Source: Prinia subflava (taxonomy: Eukaryota; Chordata; Aves; Passeriformes; Cisticolidae). From it: a DNA stretch of 64,000 bases. Shown here piece after piece: positions 1 through 11,661 of this stretch. The stretch is from contig NC_086283.1 of NCBI RefSeq assembly GCF_021018805.1, forward strand, positions 61,334,182-61,398,181. Direction: 5' to 3'. The notes beneath the pieces are model-generated. The model was not told the DNA's origin, did no database searches, and was given only the letters and a program-made list of their open reading frames with translations. The position numbers and the translations under genes were made by a program. Each line of letters begins with the position of its first letter. Position 1 is the first letter of the stretch.

Positions 1-2884
1 TCCAGTTTTTCTGCCATGTTCCCTTTACCTTTATAGACTGAAGTGTTTGTACTAGTATTCTTAATTCCTATACTTAGATAATTAATAATACAGACATGTC
101 CATAATCGTTTAGTTTGGTGCTTGTTCTTCTTTCTGTATATAAAAGTGTCAACAAATTTATACAAAAAAAACCCCAAACTGTTTTTTTTTTCCAGAAAGT
201 ATCCTGCCATATGCAAACTTTCCTCTTGTGAGAATGTAACACTGCTGTCTGTGCTCAGAGGCTCAGAATATCATAGAAGTTACAATGACAGATTTCAGTC
301 TATGCCAGTCACTGCAGAATGTGCTTGAGCACCTTATCTGAGCCCCTGTACCAGCATTTACCTCGAAAGTAACATCTACCACACACTTTCCTTTCCAAAA
401 GGTCAGATAAAACATCATTGACTGAAAGCAGTCTTTCATAGGAAAGTAATGCTATATTTTTTTTAGATAGACACATAGCAGCTTTTGTCTTGTGCTTTAG
501 CAGCATGCCTACTAATATTGTTTTTCCTTCTTAGTGAAAACACACATTTTAATTTGAGGTTTGGAAGTTTTTCCATTTCTCACTTTCTTTTTTCAAGTGA
601 AAATACATTTCACAAAAACTTACCATTTTCAGGTAAAGGGCTATCATATAGCTCAAAAAAGGCAGCATTTTTCTGTGGTCCACTGACCTTGCAATAGGTG
701 TTAATGACAGAAGAAACCCCTGTAATGCTTTGACTGATGTGTTTTGTCAATTTTCTCATAAGATTTGCTGTGTAAGATTTTCCAGTGTTGACATCCTGGT
801 GTTCAGGGCATGGCAAATCTAGATTTCTTTATGAAATCAATTCGGTTCTCAGGTGTAGTCAGTAGATTTAGAGAGCCTACTGTTGTCTTTGAGCTTTGAG
901 TCCTATTTCTCCCATGCCTTTTTGTACAACAAATGTATTTCCCTATAAATCAACGTTTTTCTGAGTTGTTAAAAAAGATAAGTTGTTTTCACTAAAACTT
1001 GCTAATTTTTGAGCCAAAAGTATTTTCATAGAACTTTTTGGTGAATTTTTGCAATGTGTGCATAATGACATGTAACTGATTCTTGATTTTGAAATCTGAT
1101 CTTCTAACCAGATTATACAGAAAACTTATTTACATCTGCTCAGTTTTAATCATGCTGTGGTAATGTATTTGAAGACAAGCTCACATTTGGGGTTTGAATG
1201 CCTCCTGATGGGTAGAATAAAGACAATTTTTTTCCCCATATTTAATATTATCTCAAAAGCTAATACAATGAATGTCCATGATTTTTTAAAATTAACTTGC
1301 TCATTAGGCTTTTAAAAACTTTTGAGACCTTAATAATCTAGGATTATTTTTGTTCGAGTTTTTTATTTGTTTAGTTTTTGGTTTGAGATTTTTTGAGGGA
1401 GGTTGGTTGGGGTTTTTTGAGGGTTTTTTTTGGTGGCACATGAGAATAGAACCATGAAAGAATTTTAATTTTTATAGGACCATGATAGGCTTTTAAATTC
1501 TCGTGGTAAAATTAGAGTTGGAAATGCACTTTGCCTCCAGTTCTGCCTCTGGAATTAAATTTGTTGCTTGATCTAGACAGGACAAAATTGTGTTTTAGAT
1601 ACAAGAACACAGATTCTTCTAGTCTCCTTAACAACTGGAAACCATTTTCATACTGTGTTTAATGGAACTGATGTGAAGTCTTGCCAAAAAGACCTAATAT
1701 GATTAGGACAAAAAGTAGCTCTTGTGAAAAGTTCCCAGTAGGCATAGTAGTACTGTTTCTTAGACCAATTTGTGTTGATTACTTCGTGCACTTGGGTTTG
1801 AGTGGTTATAAGGCTTTTGAATCTTAATAGCTAAAGAGGGCATCTAGAATGTAGAGAGTTCTTGAAAGAATTTGCAGTTGTGGATGGAAAACATTTTGGA
1901 ACCAATGCTTGTCATGGATTCTGTATGGAATTTTAGACAAATAAGCTAGTTTCTCTCTGAGTCTTAATCCAGCAGCTGTAATATTTGTCATATCCTTCTC
2001 TTATAGACTGTCTGATTGAATGTATATATGTTTGTGAATTGCTTCAGCACTATAGGAAGGAAGTGACAAACCTGTAGTGCAAAGTCTTACTAAGCAGAAC
2101 AAAGAAATGGCAGAAATTTCTTACCTGCCATGAGCTCTGAAGTATAATGTCTTTTTGGAAAGGAGTCTCTCTCTCAATCTCCAAAAATCCAAATCTACTT
2201 ACACGAATATATTTTCCTTCATGTGTGTGTATATAATTCCCAGATTATAAAATAAAGACTTATTTGTTCACTTCCAGTGATGGCTTACTGGTGCTGAGCA
2301 GGTGAGCTAATCCAGTAATCTCTGTTCACTATTGAGTAGTTTAAAAGTGGTTTAAAACTTGCTCATGAACAAACAATAATCTCAAAAACTGCTAGTGGTC
2401 TCCAGGGCTGAACAGAGAACATCAAGGTTTGGAAAAAAAGAGATTTTGGTGAATTGACTTTTCACAATAGCACTGTTAATATAATTCTTACTGCATACTA
2501 TTGAGACTATGTAAAACCTTTGGGAATTGTTCTAAATTTTGTAATTTGGTAATTTTATTAATCCAAATTGATTTGTGCATTACCATGACTCTACAAAGGA
2601 CAATGTTTCTCAATGTAATCAGGAAGGATTTGTGTATGTATTACATAAGTACTATCAGTGTAAATCCATTTATACCCCTAGTTACTCCTCCTGGAATGTA
2701 CTTAATTTCCTGTACACACATATCTACATCCTATTTGTATGTGCCCAGAGGTTCTGGGGTATGCACTGGGAATATACATAAGAAAGATAAAATTGGGAGG
2801 TTGCTTCATCAGGGGCTATGGTCCATAAACCAAAGAAGGTGTGAAATGTACCTAGCCAGTTAATGTCCCCATTGCAAGACATAT
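1..2884. other. AT-rich DNA, no gene seen
   Basis: No convincing exon, RNA gene or recognisable transposon. Open frames are short and look like chance. A T/G-biased stretch lies at about 1345-1432, with runs of T broken by G blocks and almost no C. The stretch could be intergenic or part of a large intron; the sequence does not decide. Confidence 0.6.
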
Positions 2885-3165
2885 GAAAGAAGAGAATGGA
2901 GCCAGGCTCTTTGCAGTGGTCCCAAGCAATGGAATGAGAGGGAACACACTGAAACTGATATACAGGAAGTTCCACTAAAACATGAGGAAAAACTATTTTA
3001 CTGTAAAGATGAGAGAGCATTGGAGAAGACTTTCCAGAGAGAGGCTGTGGAGTCTCTTTCTTTGGACATACTGAAAACTTACCTTGAAGGTGTTCCTATG
3101 CATCTGTTCTAGGTGAACCTGCTTTGGCAAGGCATTGGGCTACAGGATCCCCAATCCTTTTCTGT
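2885..3165 (+). mobile_element. CR1: CR1 LINE, 3' end fragment
   Basis: Runs through the familiar end of CR1 in order: a block reading roughly 'gagccaggctctttgcagtgg', then 'caggaagttcca', then the 'aaaaactattttactgt' block, then 'ggctgtggagtctctttctttgga', then the final 'gtgaacctgctttggcaagg' block. It has the 5' truncation usual for CR1. The sequence is diverged and has no coding capacity. The family call rests on my memory of the CR1 consensus. Confidence 0.85.
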
Positions 3166-4283
3166 ATTAAGGATATTTTGTGTCATAATGTAATTGACAT
3201 GTGTCACTTACCAAAAGACTAATGAAATTAGGCTGGGATGGTTTCAACGCAGGTCCTGAGGAGCTCAGCTGTTAATGCTGCTTCACTTTTCTCACTCCAT
3301 TAATGTTCTGTCCTTTTATTCATACTCCTACCCACTCTTTGGTTCCTTAACTAATGTCTTCTAATGTTTTCTTTATCTGGTTCAGTGAAGATACTGAAAA
3401 TCCACCTTAGGTTGGACTTCTCAGGCATATGCAGATTCTGTATATCTGAGACTTCAAGAAAATGGGTTTGTGAGAACACTAAGTACAGAGGGGAATAGGT
3501 ATACCTTGAGCCCTGTTCAATCAAAGAGGTACTTAGCAACTGAGGTTCTGAAAGAACAGCTCCAATCTCACCTGGAAAGTTACTAGCTTGAGAATTTTTT
3601 TCTCAGTGGAGAAAAAACTCACACGATGCACAGAATTGGAAAAGAAGAAAAACTCAGCCCTTACGAGCTGAATGAGAAAATTTTCAGGGTTTTAAGAGCA
3701 CAATAAGTGGAAATGTAAAGGTGATAATTGGGAGCTAACTATTCCTAGTAGGACTTTCTATACTCTCTAAAATGTGTGCATGGCAAGAGACTGGAAACAA
3801 AAGATATGGTTACTTCAGTTTGACCCTTAAGTAAATATGTAAATGAAAATATCCCAAAGGGAATGTAAATCCCAGTTTAATGCTGCATTCCCAAAGGAAT
3901 ATCAGTTAACCTTGCAGTTTTATAGAACAGAAGTATAAAGTTGATCTTTATGTATCAATTGTTCTAATATTTTTTTCACCTTTATGTCCAGAAGAAAAAA
4001 GAAAAAAAATTCTGCAGTCTTTTAAAACGTATTTTTAAATGTTGCACTCATGCATTTGGTATTGTGGACACTGATAAACCAAAAGAATCCACATAATGTA
4101 TTAATCAAATCATGACATGTAAATAAAATCATATTTATTATGACAGAGGAACTAAGTGTTAATCTGTAAGCATGGCTGTTCTGTTACATGAAGCCCTGCC
4201 AAGAATATCTGATTTCTAAATAATTTTCTTGCTAATCTGTGCAATACCACCTACAGCTGACTGAGGCTTTGATTTCTTCATGG
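3166..4283. other. AT-rich DNA, no gene seen
   Basis: I see no gene, RNA or clear transposon in this stretch. Confidence 0.6.
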
Positions 4284-4456
4284 TGTACTGCTTTTGGCTG
4301 GGGAAGAGTTAACTTCAGAGTGTTGAGCATGGGGCTGTGTTTTGGATTTGTACTGAACACACAGTTGATAATATAGAGATATTTTAGATGAGCAGGGTTT
4401 ACTATGATGAGCCTTTCCTGCTTTTTATACTGCCAAGCTGCTAAGGAATTTGGGGA
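4284..4456 (+). mobile_element. Old ERV LTR fragment (same family as 45598-46168)
   Basis: Shares with the first part of the LTR at 45598-46168 the order: a 'gctggg..agagttaacttc' block, 'atggggctgtgttttggatttgtactgaac', a 'gatattttag' block, 'gagcagggtttac' and 'tttcctgctttttatactgcc'. It is more diverged and truncated after the 5' third. No TSD was found. It is an old copy of a recurrent avian LTR family. Confidence 0.65.
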
Positions 4457-6929
4457 TACTAATATATATCAGTGGTTATTGCCACCTGCCAAAGACTTTC
4501 TGTTTAATATTACAAAGAAAAACTCCTAAGTTCACTACTAAATTCTTTGATATAATCACAGGTGGGAAGACTTAAATGTTTGTGATATCATTCAGGAAAG
4601 TTAGGCACGTAAACTAGGAAAAGACAGCTATATAAGGCTGTGTGATATGTTCATATTGTGCAGTGTATTTCCAGTATCTGGGTTTTTTTCTATTCTCTTG
4701 ATATTTTCACTGACCTTTTTCTCTAAGAGAATTCAAAAAACTATTTTTTATCTTGTTTGCTGAAGGAAATATATATTTATTGTGTTTCTTTTCTGATGCA
4801 AAATACTTTATCAGGGGAAAGTGTATTTTAAGCCCAAATTTAGCCTTAGAGAGGAAGAAAAAATGGGAGATTAATGACTGATGTTTCAAGGTGGTGGTAA
4901 TCACAGAAGTCACAGTGAGAAGATTTCATTTTTTAAAGAGTCATATAGTTGCATCATAGAGGACTATGGACTCACAGGATACCAAAAATAACCTATTATT
5001 TTTTGAAGAAAGAGGTGGAATCCCTCTGCCTTTCTGATATGACAAATCTATTCAGATGATCTGCATTTTGTTTAAGGGCAAACCTTAATGCAGAAACTGA
5101 ATAATTACCTGGTAGGTTGTGGTGTTGTTTGTTTTGTTTTGTTTTGTTTTGTTTTGTTCTCTTTCTTTCTTTCTTTCTGGAATATTGAAGAGAAAGGATG
5201 GAAAATGTAGAAAAAAATGAACAAAGCAGGAAATTAAATTATTGGGGAAAAATGTTCAAATAATTTGCATACTTAGCTAAATGTCAATTTAGAGAATATT
5301 TAGCCCAATAATTAGACCATCATCAGGGAGTGGAATGCACATTTACAAGAGAACACATCTCACCCTCTGGATACTATCACATTTTCTTTCACTGTATATA
5401 CACAGGTCACAAAATAAATGTACTTCAAATTATATGTTTTATAATGAGATATGAGATTTTTATTACTTTAGAGAAATAGAATGCCATAATAGCTCATGCA
5501 TCTGTAATTTCAAAAATTTTGAGATTGCTAGTTTTGTTTGTTTGTTTGTTGGTTTGTTTTTAAAAATGCCTCCCTTAAACTTGGGAGTTTAATCATTAGG
5601 AACACATCTGCTCAAACTCTACCTTCAGACTTGAGGAACACAATTTTTGTTGACTTTAACTTTGGTTTGCATCTTTTTTTTCTAACTTTCAGTAGAGTGA
5701 ACTTAGTTAAGTTAGAAGAGAATAATTCATAACTGCAGAAGAGATTGAACAAAATGAAATCAATTAAACTGCCATAAGAATTTAGAGAGTATTATATGTC
5801 AAAATTTAATTTATCTGAGCTTATAACAAAAAGCTTCATAAGTATTTGTTTGTAAGAAAAAACTATCTGCTGCAACCCTGACTAGAATGCAAGAGTTCAG
5901 TCTAAACACTTCTATCAGTTCTCAGTGAATTCATGTAATTCACTGCTGTTCAAAGTAACTTTCTGTATTGCCATGGATATGAATGCCAAACTACTTAGTT
6001 ATGGTCAAATAGACCAAAGCTGCTTCTTGTCTAACTTGTTCTCCTAAAAACTGTTGATGAACTGTTCAAGGACAGAGACAATGTACACCTACATATGTAA
6101 GATCCTAAATATGTGATTGGATTTTTATGCATGTGCTTCATAGAGAAAACTAACTTCCAGTACTGAAACTATTCCATTTTCTTTTTATTTTATTCTTCTT
6201 TGTTCTTTTTAAACTGGAAGGATTCAGAAAAAACATGTTTCATCAAGCAAAAATTTCATGACCTCCTCTGTTAAAGAAAGCATGTTTTTCCCAAGGAAAT
6301 ATTTCTTATCCATATTTTGTACAAATTGTAATTTGTACAGAATAATAACTGACTGAAAGTATGAGAAACTGATTAGATTTGTACTGTGGCTCTTTGGTGG
6401 TACTGTGTGTGTGGAATAGGACTGACAGAAGAGAAACCTTCAAAAATTCCACTAAGATTCCACTCTGCACAATTTTAAAGAGATTTGAAATACAAAATTG
6501 TATGATGCCTTTCAGGCACCTACATGAAAATCAGCCTTCTATTCTAGGACCAGGTCACCAGTCTTAGCTGTGTTTTTATTTCTGAAGGCTTTACTTAGAA
6601 ATATTTAATTTTTTTTTTAGTCCTTGTGCAGTGTTATTCTTCACATACAAAGAAAATAATTTTGGATGCTCAGAAGATGGGGACCCAAGGGTTCTGTCCT
6701 TACTGATGACCTGAAAAGGTGACTAAATGTATTCCATTAATTTCTCAGTTGACAACAGGTTTTGTGAAGTGGGGTTTGTTGGGAGGCAGGTCGGTTTTGG
6801 TACACTTAGTACTAGCCTGGTGTCTACATGGAGGGAATTTTGAGCACAGGGATAAACAGTAGTGTGAGACTGCTGCTAGGACTGGTAAGATTCAGACTGC
6901 ACATATTGCAATCAACATGGCACCTTGAG
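4457..6929. other. AT-rich DNA with short simple repeats, no gene seen
   Basis: Holds a (GTTTT)n run followed by TTTC repeats at 5128-5178 and a short TTTG run at about 5535-5560. No exon or RNA gene is recognised. Confidence 0.6.
5128..5178. repeat. Compound (GTTTT)n-(TTTC)n microsatellite
   Basis: About six GTTTT units run directly into about five TTTC units. Confidence 0.9.
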
Positions 6930-7125
6930 GATAACTAAGTAGTGGAACAGGTTGACCAGAATGACTTCAGACTCTCCATGTTTAGAGACTTTCATATGCC
7001 CTTGGGACAAAGCCCTGTGCCTCCCCATCTGACTTCCCTGTTGGCCCTGCTCGAAGCAGCGGATCACAGTTGAGACATCCAGATGCCCCCTCCAAGCTGC
7101 ATGATCCAGTGATTGTGTGTACAAA
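6930..7125 (+). mobile_element. CR1: CR1 LINE, 3' end fragment
   Basis: Begins at 'gtggaacaggttgaccagaatg' and follows the CR1 end through the 'gtttagagactttcatat' and 'ctgctcgaagcag' blocks to a tail 'ccagtgattgtg'. That tail resembles the CR1 terminal 8-bp repeat. It is diverged and noncoding. Confidence 0.7.
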
Positions 7126-7904
7126 ACAGACTCTGAAAATAGTTTTGAGATAGCACTTACAGGTTGTATAATGAATAAGGAGTACTCTAACAATGAAGCA
7201 GGTCTCTAATTGCCATTTCTGTTTTGGGGCTTCCTTTGCTGTTAATACTAAAAACACATGTAGGCACCTGTGTGGAACAGATTGGCTTCCTCATATGTAA
7301 CTTGTAAGTGGCCTTTCAGTTTCATCAAATTTCCCATACATTTTCTATTATATTTCTTCCTTTTTTTTTTTTTTTTTTTTTTTTCCGGAGTTTGTTTTTC
7401 TCCCAGATGCATAGGTTTCAGCTGTGAATGAAAGTCATTAATAGACAAAGAGAAATGGGTTTTATCTTCCTAGTCCTGGTACTTAGAATTCTCTGGAACA
7501 TACATTTTCAGTAAATTTTCTTCCTTTCTCTGCCTTTTAATTATCTCGAATGTTTGGAATTTTAATTTTTTAAGATTAATTTCTATGCTAATTTAAAAAA
7601 AGATCAAGTATTTTATTGGATTTTTATTCCTTACTGAAAAGGAAAAAAAAAAATTCTGAAAATGTATGAACAATCATTGAAAGCAAGACAGATGTTTCTC
7701 TGTTTCACCATTCTGCTTCTGGGAACGCTCAGTTGCAAAGTCTTAGGAAAAAGTGCAAACATAAAGCTGATCTACATCTTACTGTGTCAGTCATGCCAAA
7801 CTTGGCATACTGATACACTTTGAGCTGAAACCTGTATTTACCTTTCTGTTTACCATTACTTTTGTGTATGTTAATTGGGTTAGAAACTTGCAGGATAGCT
7901 AGGT
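7126..7904. other. AT-rich DNA with a 24-base T run, no gene seen
   Basis: Uninterrupted T run at 7361-7384. Nothing else is recognised. Confidence 0.6.
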
Positions 7905-8914
7905 CTAGTGGGTGAAGGTATATGGAGTTAAATGCAGGTGGTGGCTGTTAACTACTGGGGTTCCCAGGACTCAGTTTGGTGGCCAGTTCCTGTTTAATAT
8001 CTTTATTGATGATCTGGGTGAGGGGATCAAGGGCATCCTCTGTAACTCTGCAGGAAACACTAAGATGGGTGGGAGTGCTGACCTGCTGGAGGGCAGGAAG
8101 GCTCTGCAGAGGCATCCAGACAGGCTGGATCAGTGGGTCAAGTCCAGTGGCATGAGGTTCATCAAGGCCAAGTGCTGGGTGCTGCCCTTGGGTCACAACA
8201 ATCCCATGCAGTGCTGTAGGCTGGAGGCAGAGTGGCTGGAAAGTGGCCCAGTGGAAAAGGATCTGAGGGACCTGGTCAACAGTGTCCAGGAAAGTGCCCA
8301 GGTGGCCAATGAAGACCAGTAGCATCCTGGCCTGTATCAGCAATAAAGCGGCCAGCAGGACAAGGACAGTGATTGTCCCCTTGTATTCAGCATTGCTCTG
8401 GGCTCAGCTCAGATTCTGTCCATTTCTGGGCCTCTTAAGAGGAAAGACATTCAGGTGTTGGAGGTATACAGAAAAGGGCAATGGAGCTGGTGAAGTGTCT
8501 GGTGAACAAGTCATATAAGGAATAGCTGAGGTTGCTGGGGTTGTTTAGCCTAGAGAAAAGGAGGCTGAAGAGAGATCTTATTACTCTCTATAACTCCTTT
8601 TGAGGAGGCTGTAGCCAGGAGGGGGACAGTCTCTCCTCCCATTCAGCCAGTGATAGGACAACAGACATGGCCTCAAGCTGCACCAGGGGAGGTTCAGGAC
8701 GGACATCTGGAGGAATTTCTTCATGGAAATTAAATGTTGTTAAACATTGGAATGGACTGCCCAAGAAGGCAAGATTCTCAATACCTGGAAGTGTTCAAGA
8801 AACAACTGAACTTAGTGCCATGGTCTAGTTGACAAGGTGGTCATCAGTCAAAGGTTGGATGCAATGATAACAGAGGTGTTTCGCAAACGTAACTGATTCT
8901 GTGACACTGACAAA
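7905..8914 (+). mobile_element. CR1: CR1 LINE, C-terminal reverse transcriptase plus 3' UTR, inactive
   Basis: Starts inside the CR1 reverse-transcriptase ORF and runs to the 3' end. An open frame at 7912-8322 carries the post-catalytic part: FNIFIDDLGEGI, a GGSADLLEGRKALQR block and LDQWVKSSGMRFIKAKC. The catalytic FADD box is replaced by SAGN, so both aspartates are gone and the copy could not encode an active enzyme. After a stop it continues through the usual 3' region to about 8910, including the 'gcctagagaaaaggaggctgaag' and 'ttgttaaacattggaatgg' blocks. The 5' part of the element is missing, as usual for CR1. It abuts an oppositely oriented CR1 at about 8928. Confidence 0.93.
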
Positions 8915-8927
8915 GAATTCTGTGGTA

Positions 8928-9525
8928 CTTAGAATGAATATTCGGAGTTGGAAGAGATGCAAAAGCATAAACCAAGTCCAGCTGCTGGCCCTGCATGGGA
9001 CAGCCCAAAGAATCAGAATTGCTCGAGTGGTTCTTGAGCTGTCAGGCTGGCACTGAGCTGCGACTTTTCTGGTGAGCCTATTCCAGTGACCAACCACGCA
9101 CTGAGTAAGAACCATTTCCTAATATCCAACCTAAATCTGCCCTGAAATGACTTCAGGACATTTCCTCAGGTCCTGTCACTGGCCACCAGAGAGAAGACAT
9201 CAGTGCCTGCTCCTCCTCTTCCCCTCACAAGAAGCTGTACCTTCAGTGAGGTCTCTCCTCAGTCTCCTCTGGGCTGCACAGACGAAGTGACCTCAGCCAC
9301 TCCTCAGGCGGGTTCACCTCACGGCCCTTCACCATCTTTGTTGCCCCCCTTTGGATGCTTAACAGCTCAATGTCTTATACTGTGTCACCCAGAGCTGGCC
9401 CAGCACTGGAGGTGAGGCTGTCCCAGAGCACAGCAGAGCAGGACAGTCCCCTCCGTTGCCTGGCTGATCCTCCTGTCTGCCAGGGCGCTGCTGTCTGGTG
9501 TTCAGCTCGCCAGCGCCCAGGCCCC
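8928..9525 (-). mobile_element. CR1: CR1 LINE (minus strand), 3' part, interrupted at 9525
   Basis: Read on the minus strand this is the CR1 3' region. On the plus strand it shows the reverse-complement landmarks: 'attcggagttggaagagatg', 'ctattccagtgaccaac', 'cctaatatccaacctaaatctgcc', 'tcctgtcactggccacc', 'cctcagtctcctctgggctg' and 'tttggatgcttaacagctc'. It stops at about 9525 and resumes at about 11510, so an insertion of about 2 kb splits it. It has frameshifts and no coding capacity. Confidence 0.85.
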
Positions 9526-11509
9526 TGTGCTGGTGCGTTAACCCGCTTGCAGGCCACGCTGCCATCTGAGAAACGCTCGGTAGGACTTGGCTGTGAAAAC
9601 AGCACCTGGGCCCAGCTTCTCCAGAGCTTATCAAAACACTGTCTGCTCCCAGGAGCTGCTGCTGTCTAACAAGCTCCTCTTTTCCCTACCAACAGCCTTG
9701 GAAACTGGTTCTTGCCTGAACAGCATTGCATTCCTGTTCTCACACTTTCAAAGAAAGTGCTGCCCCAAACTGTGGCCTGGATGAAACATTGTAATGACTA
9801 AAGCCCTTTCTCTGGGGACCCTGTAAACAGCAGTCCAAAATGAGACCCCATGAGCTTTCCTGGACTGCAGCAATCTGCAACCAGCAACCTCCGAGTCCCA
9901 CACCTCTCAGTGGTAGCAAACTCAGGTTTGCTGCAATTGGAGGATTGCTGAAACACAATATATCTTGGGCTGATACCCTGACTCTTGGAGGCTCTTTGCC
10001 CTTTGGGAGATACAAAGGTGTCTAAAGTGAATATTTCACTGACCTCTGAAGGGAATTTTTCACAGGTACCTTGCTTGCAATGACACTTTATGCCTGTGTG
10101 CATGCATGTGTGCATATGTTATAACAAATCTGGGAGAAACGCTTCTTTCTTAGATATTTAAGTAACTTATATTTCTAAGCAAGTTAGGCAAGTAAATAAA
10201 GCTAACTCATAAGTTATAAACTAGGTTAAATATCGCTAAGTATTGCTCTTTAGCCAAGTTGCTAAATATAACTTTGAAGTTATAGGTTAGCTTAAATGCT
10301 GTCAAGTGTTATTCCTCTGTTAAATGATTAAGTTAAGTTATGAGTTAAGATAAAATTAGGTGAAGTTTTCTAGCTTTGTTAAATGGTCGTGTTTAAGGTA
10401 TAAGCAAAAGAGCACTGTTAAGTTTGAGTGCTGTTAAACTTTTAGGCAGTGTTTTCTTTTTATCCTTTCCCTCACTGTCCTTTTGTCACATGTAACACAC
10501 ACACACCACCCAGATAGTTCTCAGTTAATTTCTGTTTTGATTGGCTGAATTTTGACTGGTTTTGTTGCTTGTTTTCCCTGGTTATGCCTTGACTGTCCAG
10601 TAAGTAGAAAAGTGAATCTTGCCGAAGAACTTTGTTGTACTGTTGCTTAATATTAAATCTGGCTTTTGCTTATGCCCTTGATAGTGAGGTTTTAAATTAT
10701 CTCAAACATTCATTCACAGCAATTTGGCATGGCGAGCATGCTGGCAAGTAATATCACTGACTACTCACAAATGAGTGGAAAGTCCAAGCCCTAAGTTCTC
10801 AGACAAGTGGGCTCAGTACAACTGGCATGATTGGGAAGCTGTGAAAGAACATTTAAAAGTTGTTAGATGCCATTGAATAACAGGGAAGATAAAAAGGTTA
10901 TTTGCAAAATGCTAGGCACCTGTCTCGAAGCTGCCTGCCAATACCAAAAATATAGTATTAAAGGGAAACAGGAACTGACAACTGAACTGGAAATTAGGAA
11001 AGTGACTCAGTTATTGTTGTCCTTGTAAATGGATCAACTGCAGAGACATGTACAGGGAGAAAGGGAAACTAAAGCTGGTAGAAAAAGCTGAGCTAACATT
11101 TATGCAGGCTCCAAAATCTTCTGAACCTTGCAGTGGACAGGTAAATTATACCACAAAAATACCCTATTTGATCTGATTAAGATGGCTTATTTACTAAAAT
11201 GCTAAGGCTGTAAGCCAGGTGAAACCGCAACTGATTACTTCTGGTATGTTTGTTTAACTGAAGGAGACTGAAACGTATTGAATGGTGAAGAGGACAAAGG
11301 ATTCTAGGTCCTGGTGTTATTTAATGTTTTGGTCCCTACCCCCAAATGATCCCCATTCCATAACAAGCAGAGTGGCTGGTGAAATAGATGTGCATGAGAG
11401 GAGAGCCTCAAGTGATACCTATTGAATCTATGAATGAGCTCTTCCCTTCTATTACAAAAGCCACCTGCATCCAAGCCGTGCATGAGTGGTCTCAAACTTG
11501 TTCATAACA
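9526..11509 (+). mobile_element. ERV remnant: 5' LTR (about 9526-10727) plus degraded internal piece
   Basis: Inserted in the minus-strand CR1. It begins TGTGCTGG directly after CR1 sequence. A possible polyadenylation signal ATTAAA lies at 10652-10657, and the LTR seems to end near 10727 with CA. Then comes 'tttggcatggcgagc', which looks like the primer-site/leader region of avian ERVs. About 780 bp of non-open sequence follows, possibly degraded gag. No second LTR is present. Flanks are GGCCCC at 9520-9525 and GACCCT at 11510-11515, matching at only 4 of 6 positions, so the TSD is not secure. Class is undetermined. The CR1 interruption is clear; the internal structure is inferred. Confidence 0.5.
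10150..10430 (+). repeat. Degenerate short tandem repeats inside the LTR
   Basis: Repeated variants of 'aagtta(t)a..gttaa' recur roughly every 20-45 bases, including the elements 'ataagttataaac', 'tgaagttataggtta', 'ttaagttatgagttaag' and 'gctaagt'. They resemble degraded direct repeats of an LTR U3 region. Confidence 0.55.
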
Positions 11510-11661
11510 GACCCTCACATCCCTTTCCATAGCACTGCTCTCCAGCCTCTTCTTCCCCACCCTGTCTCTGTGTCCAGGGTTGCCCTGTCCCCCAAGCACT
11601 TCCTTTGTTAAACTTTTTACAGTTGGGGAGTGCCCAGCTCTCTGATTTGTCTAGGTTGAAC
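11510..11661 (-). mobile_element. CR1: CR1 LINE (minus strand), continuation after the ERV insertion
   Basis: Resumes the minus-strand CR1 at about the point where it stops near 9525. Landmarks are 'catccctttccatagcactgctctccagcctc', 'ccagggttgccctgtccc' and 'gagtgcccagctctctgatttgtctagg'. It ends in a short direct-repeat stretch, 'gaacttgaactttatgaac' and variants, to about 11750. Confidence 0.8.

Noticed and set aside
7912..8322. 136-residue ORF as a possible host gene
   Set aside because: It is the C-terminal CR1 reverse-transcriptase frame with the catalytic aspartates lost.
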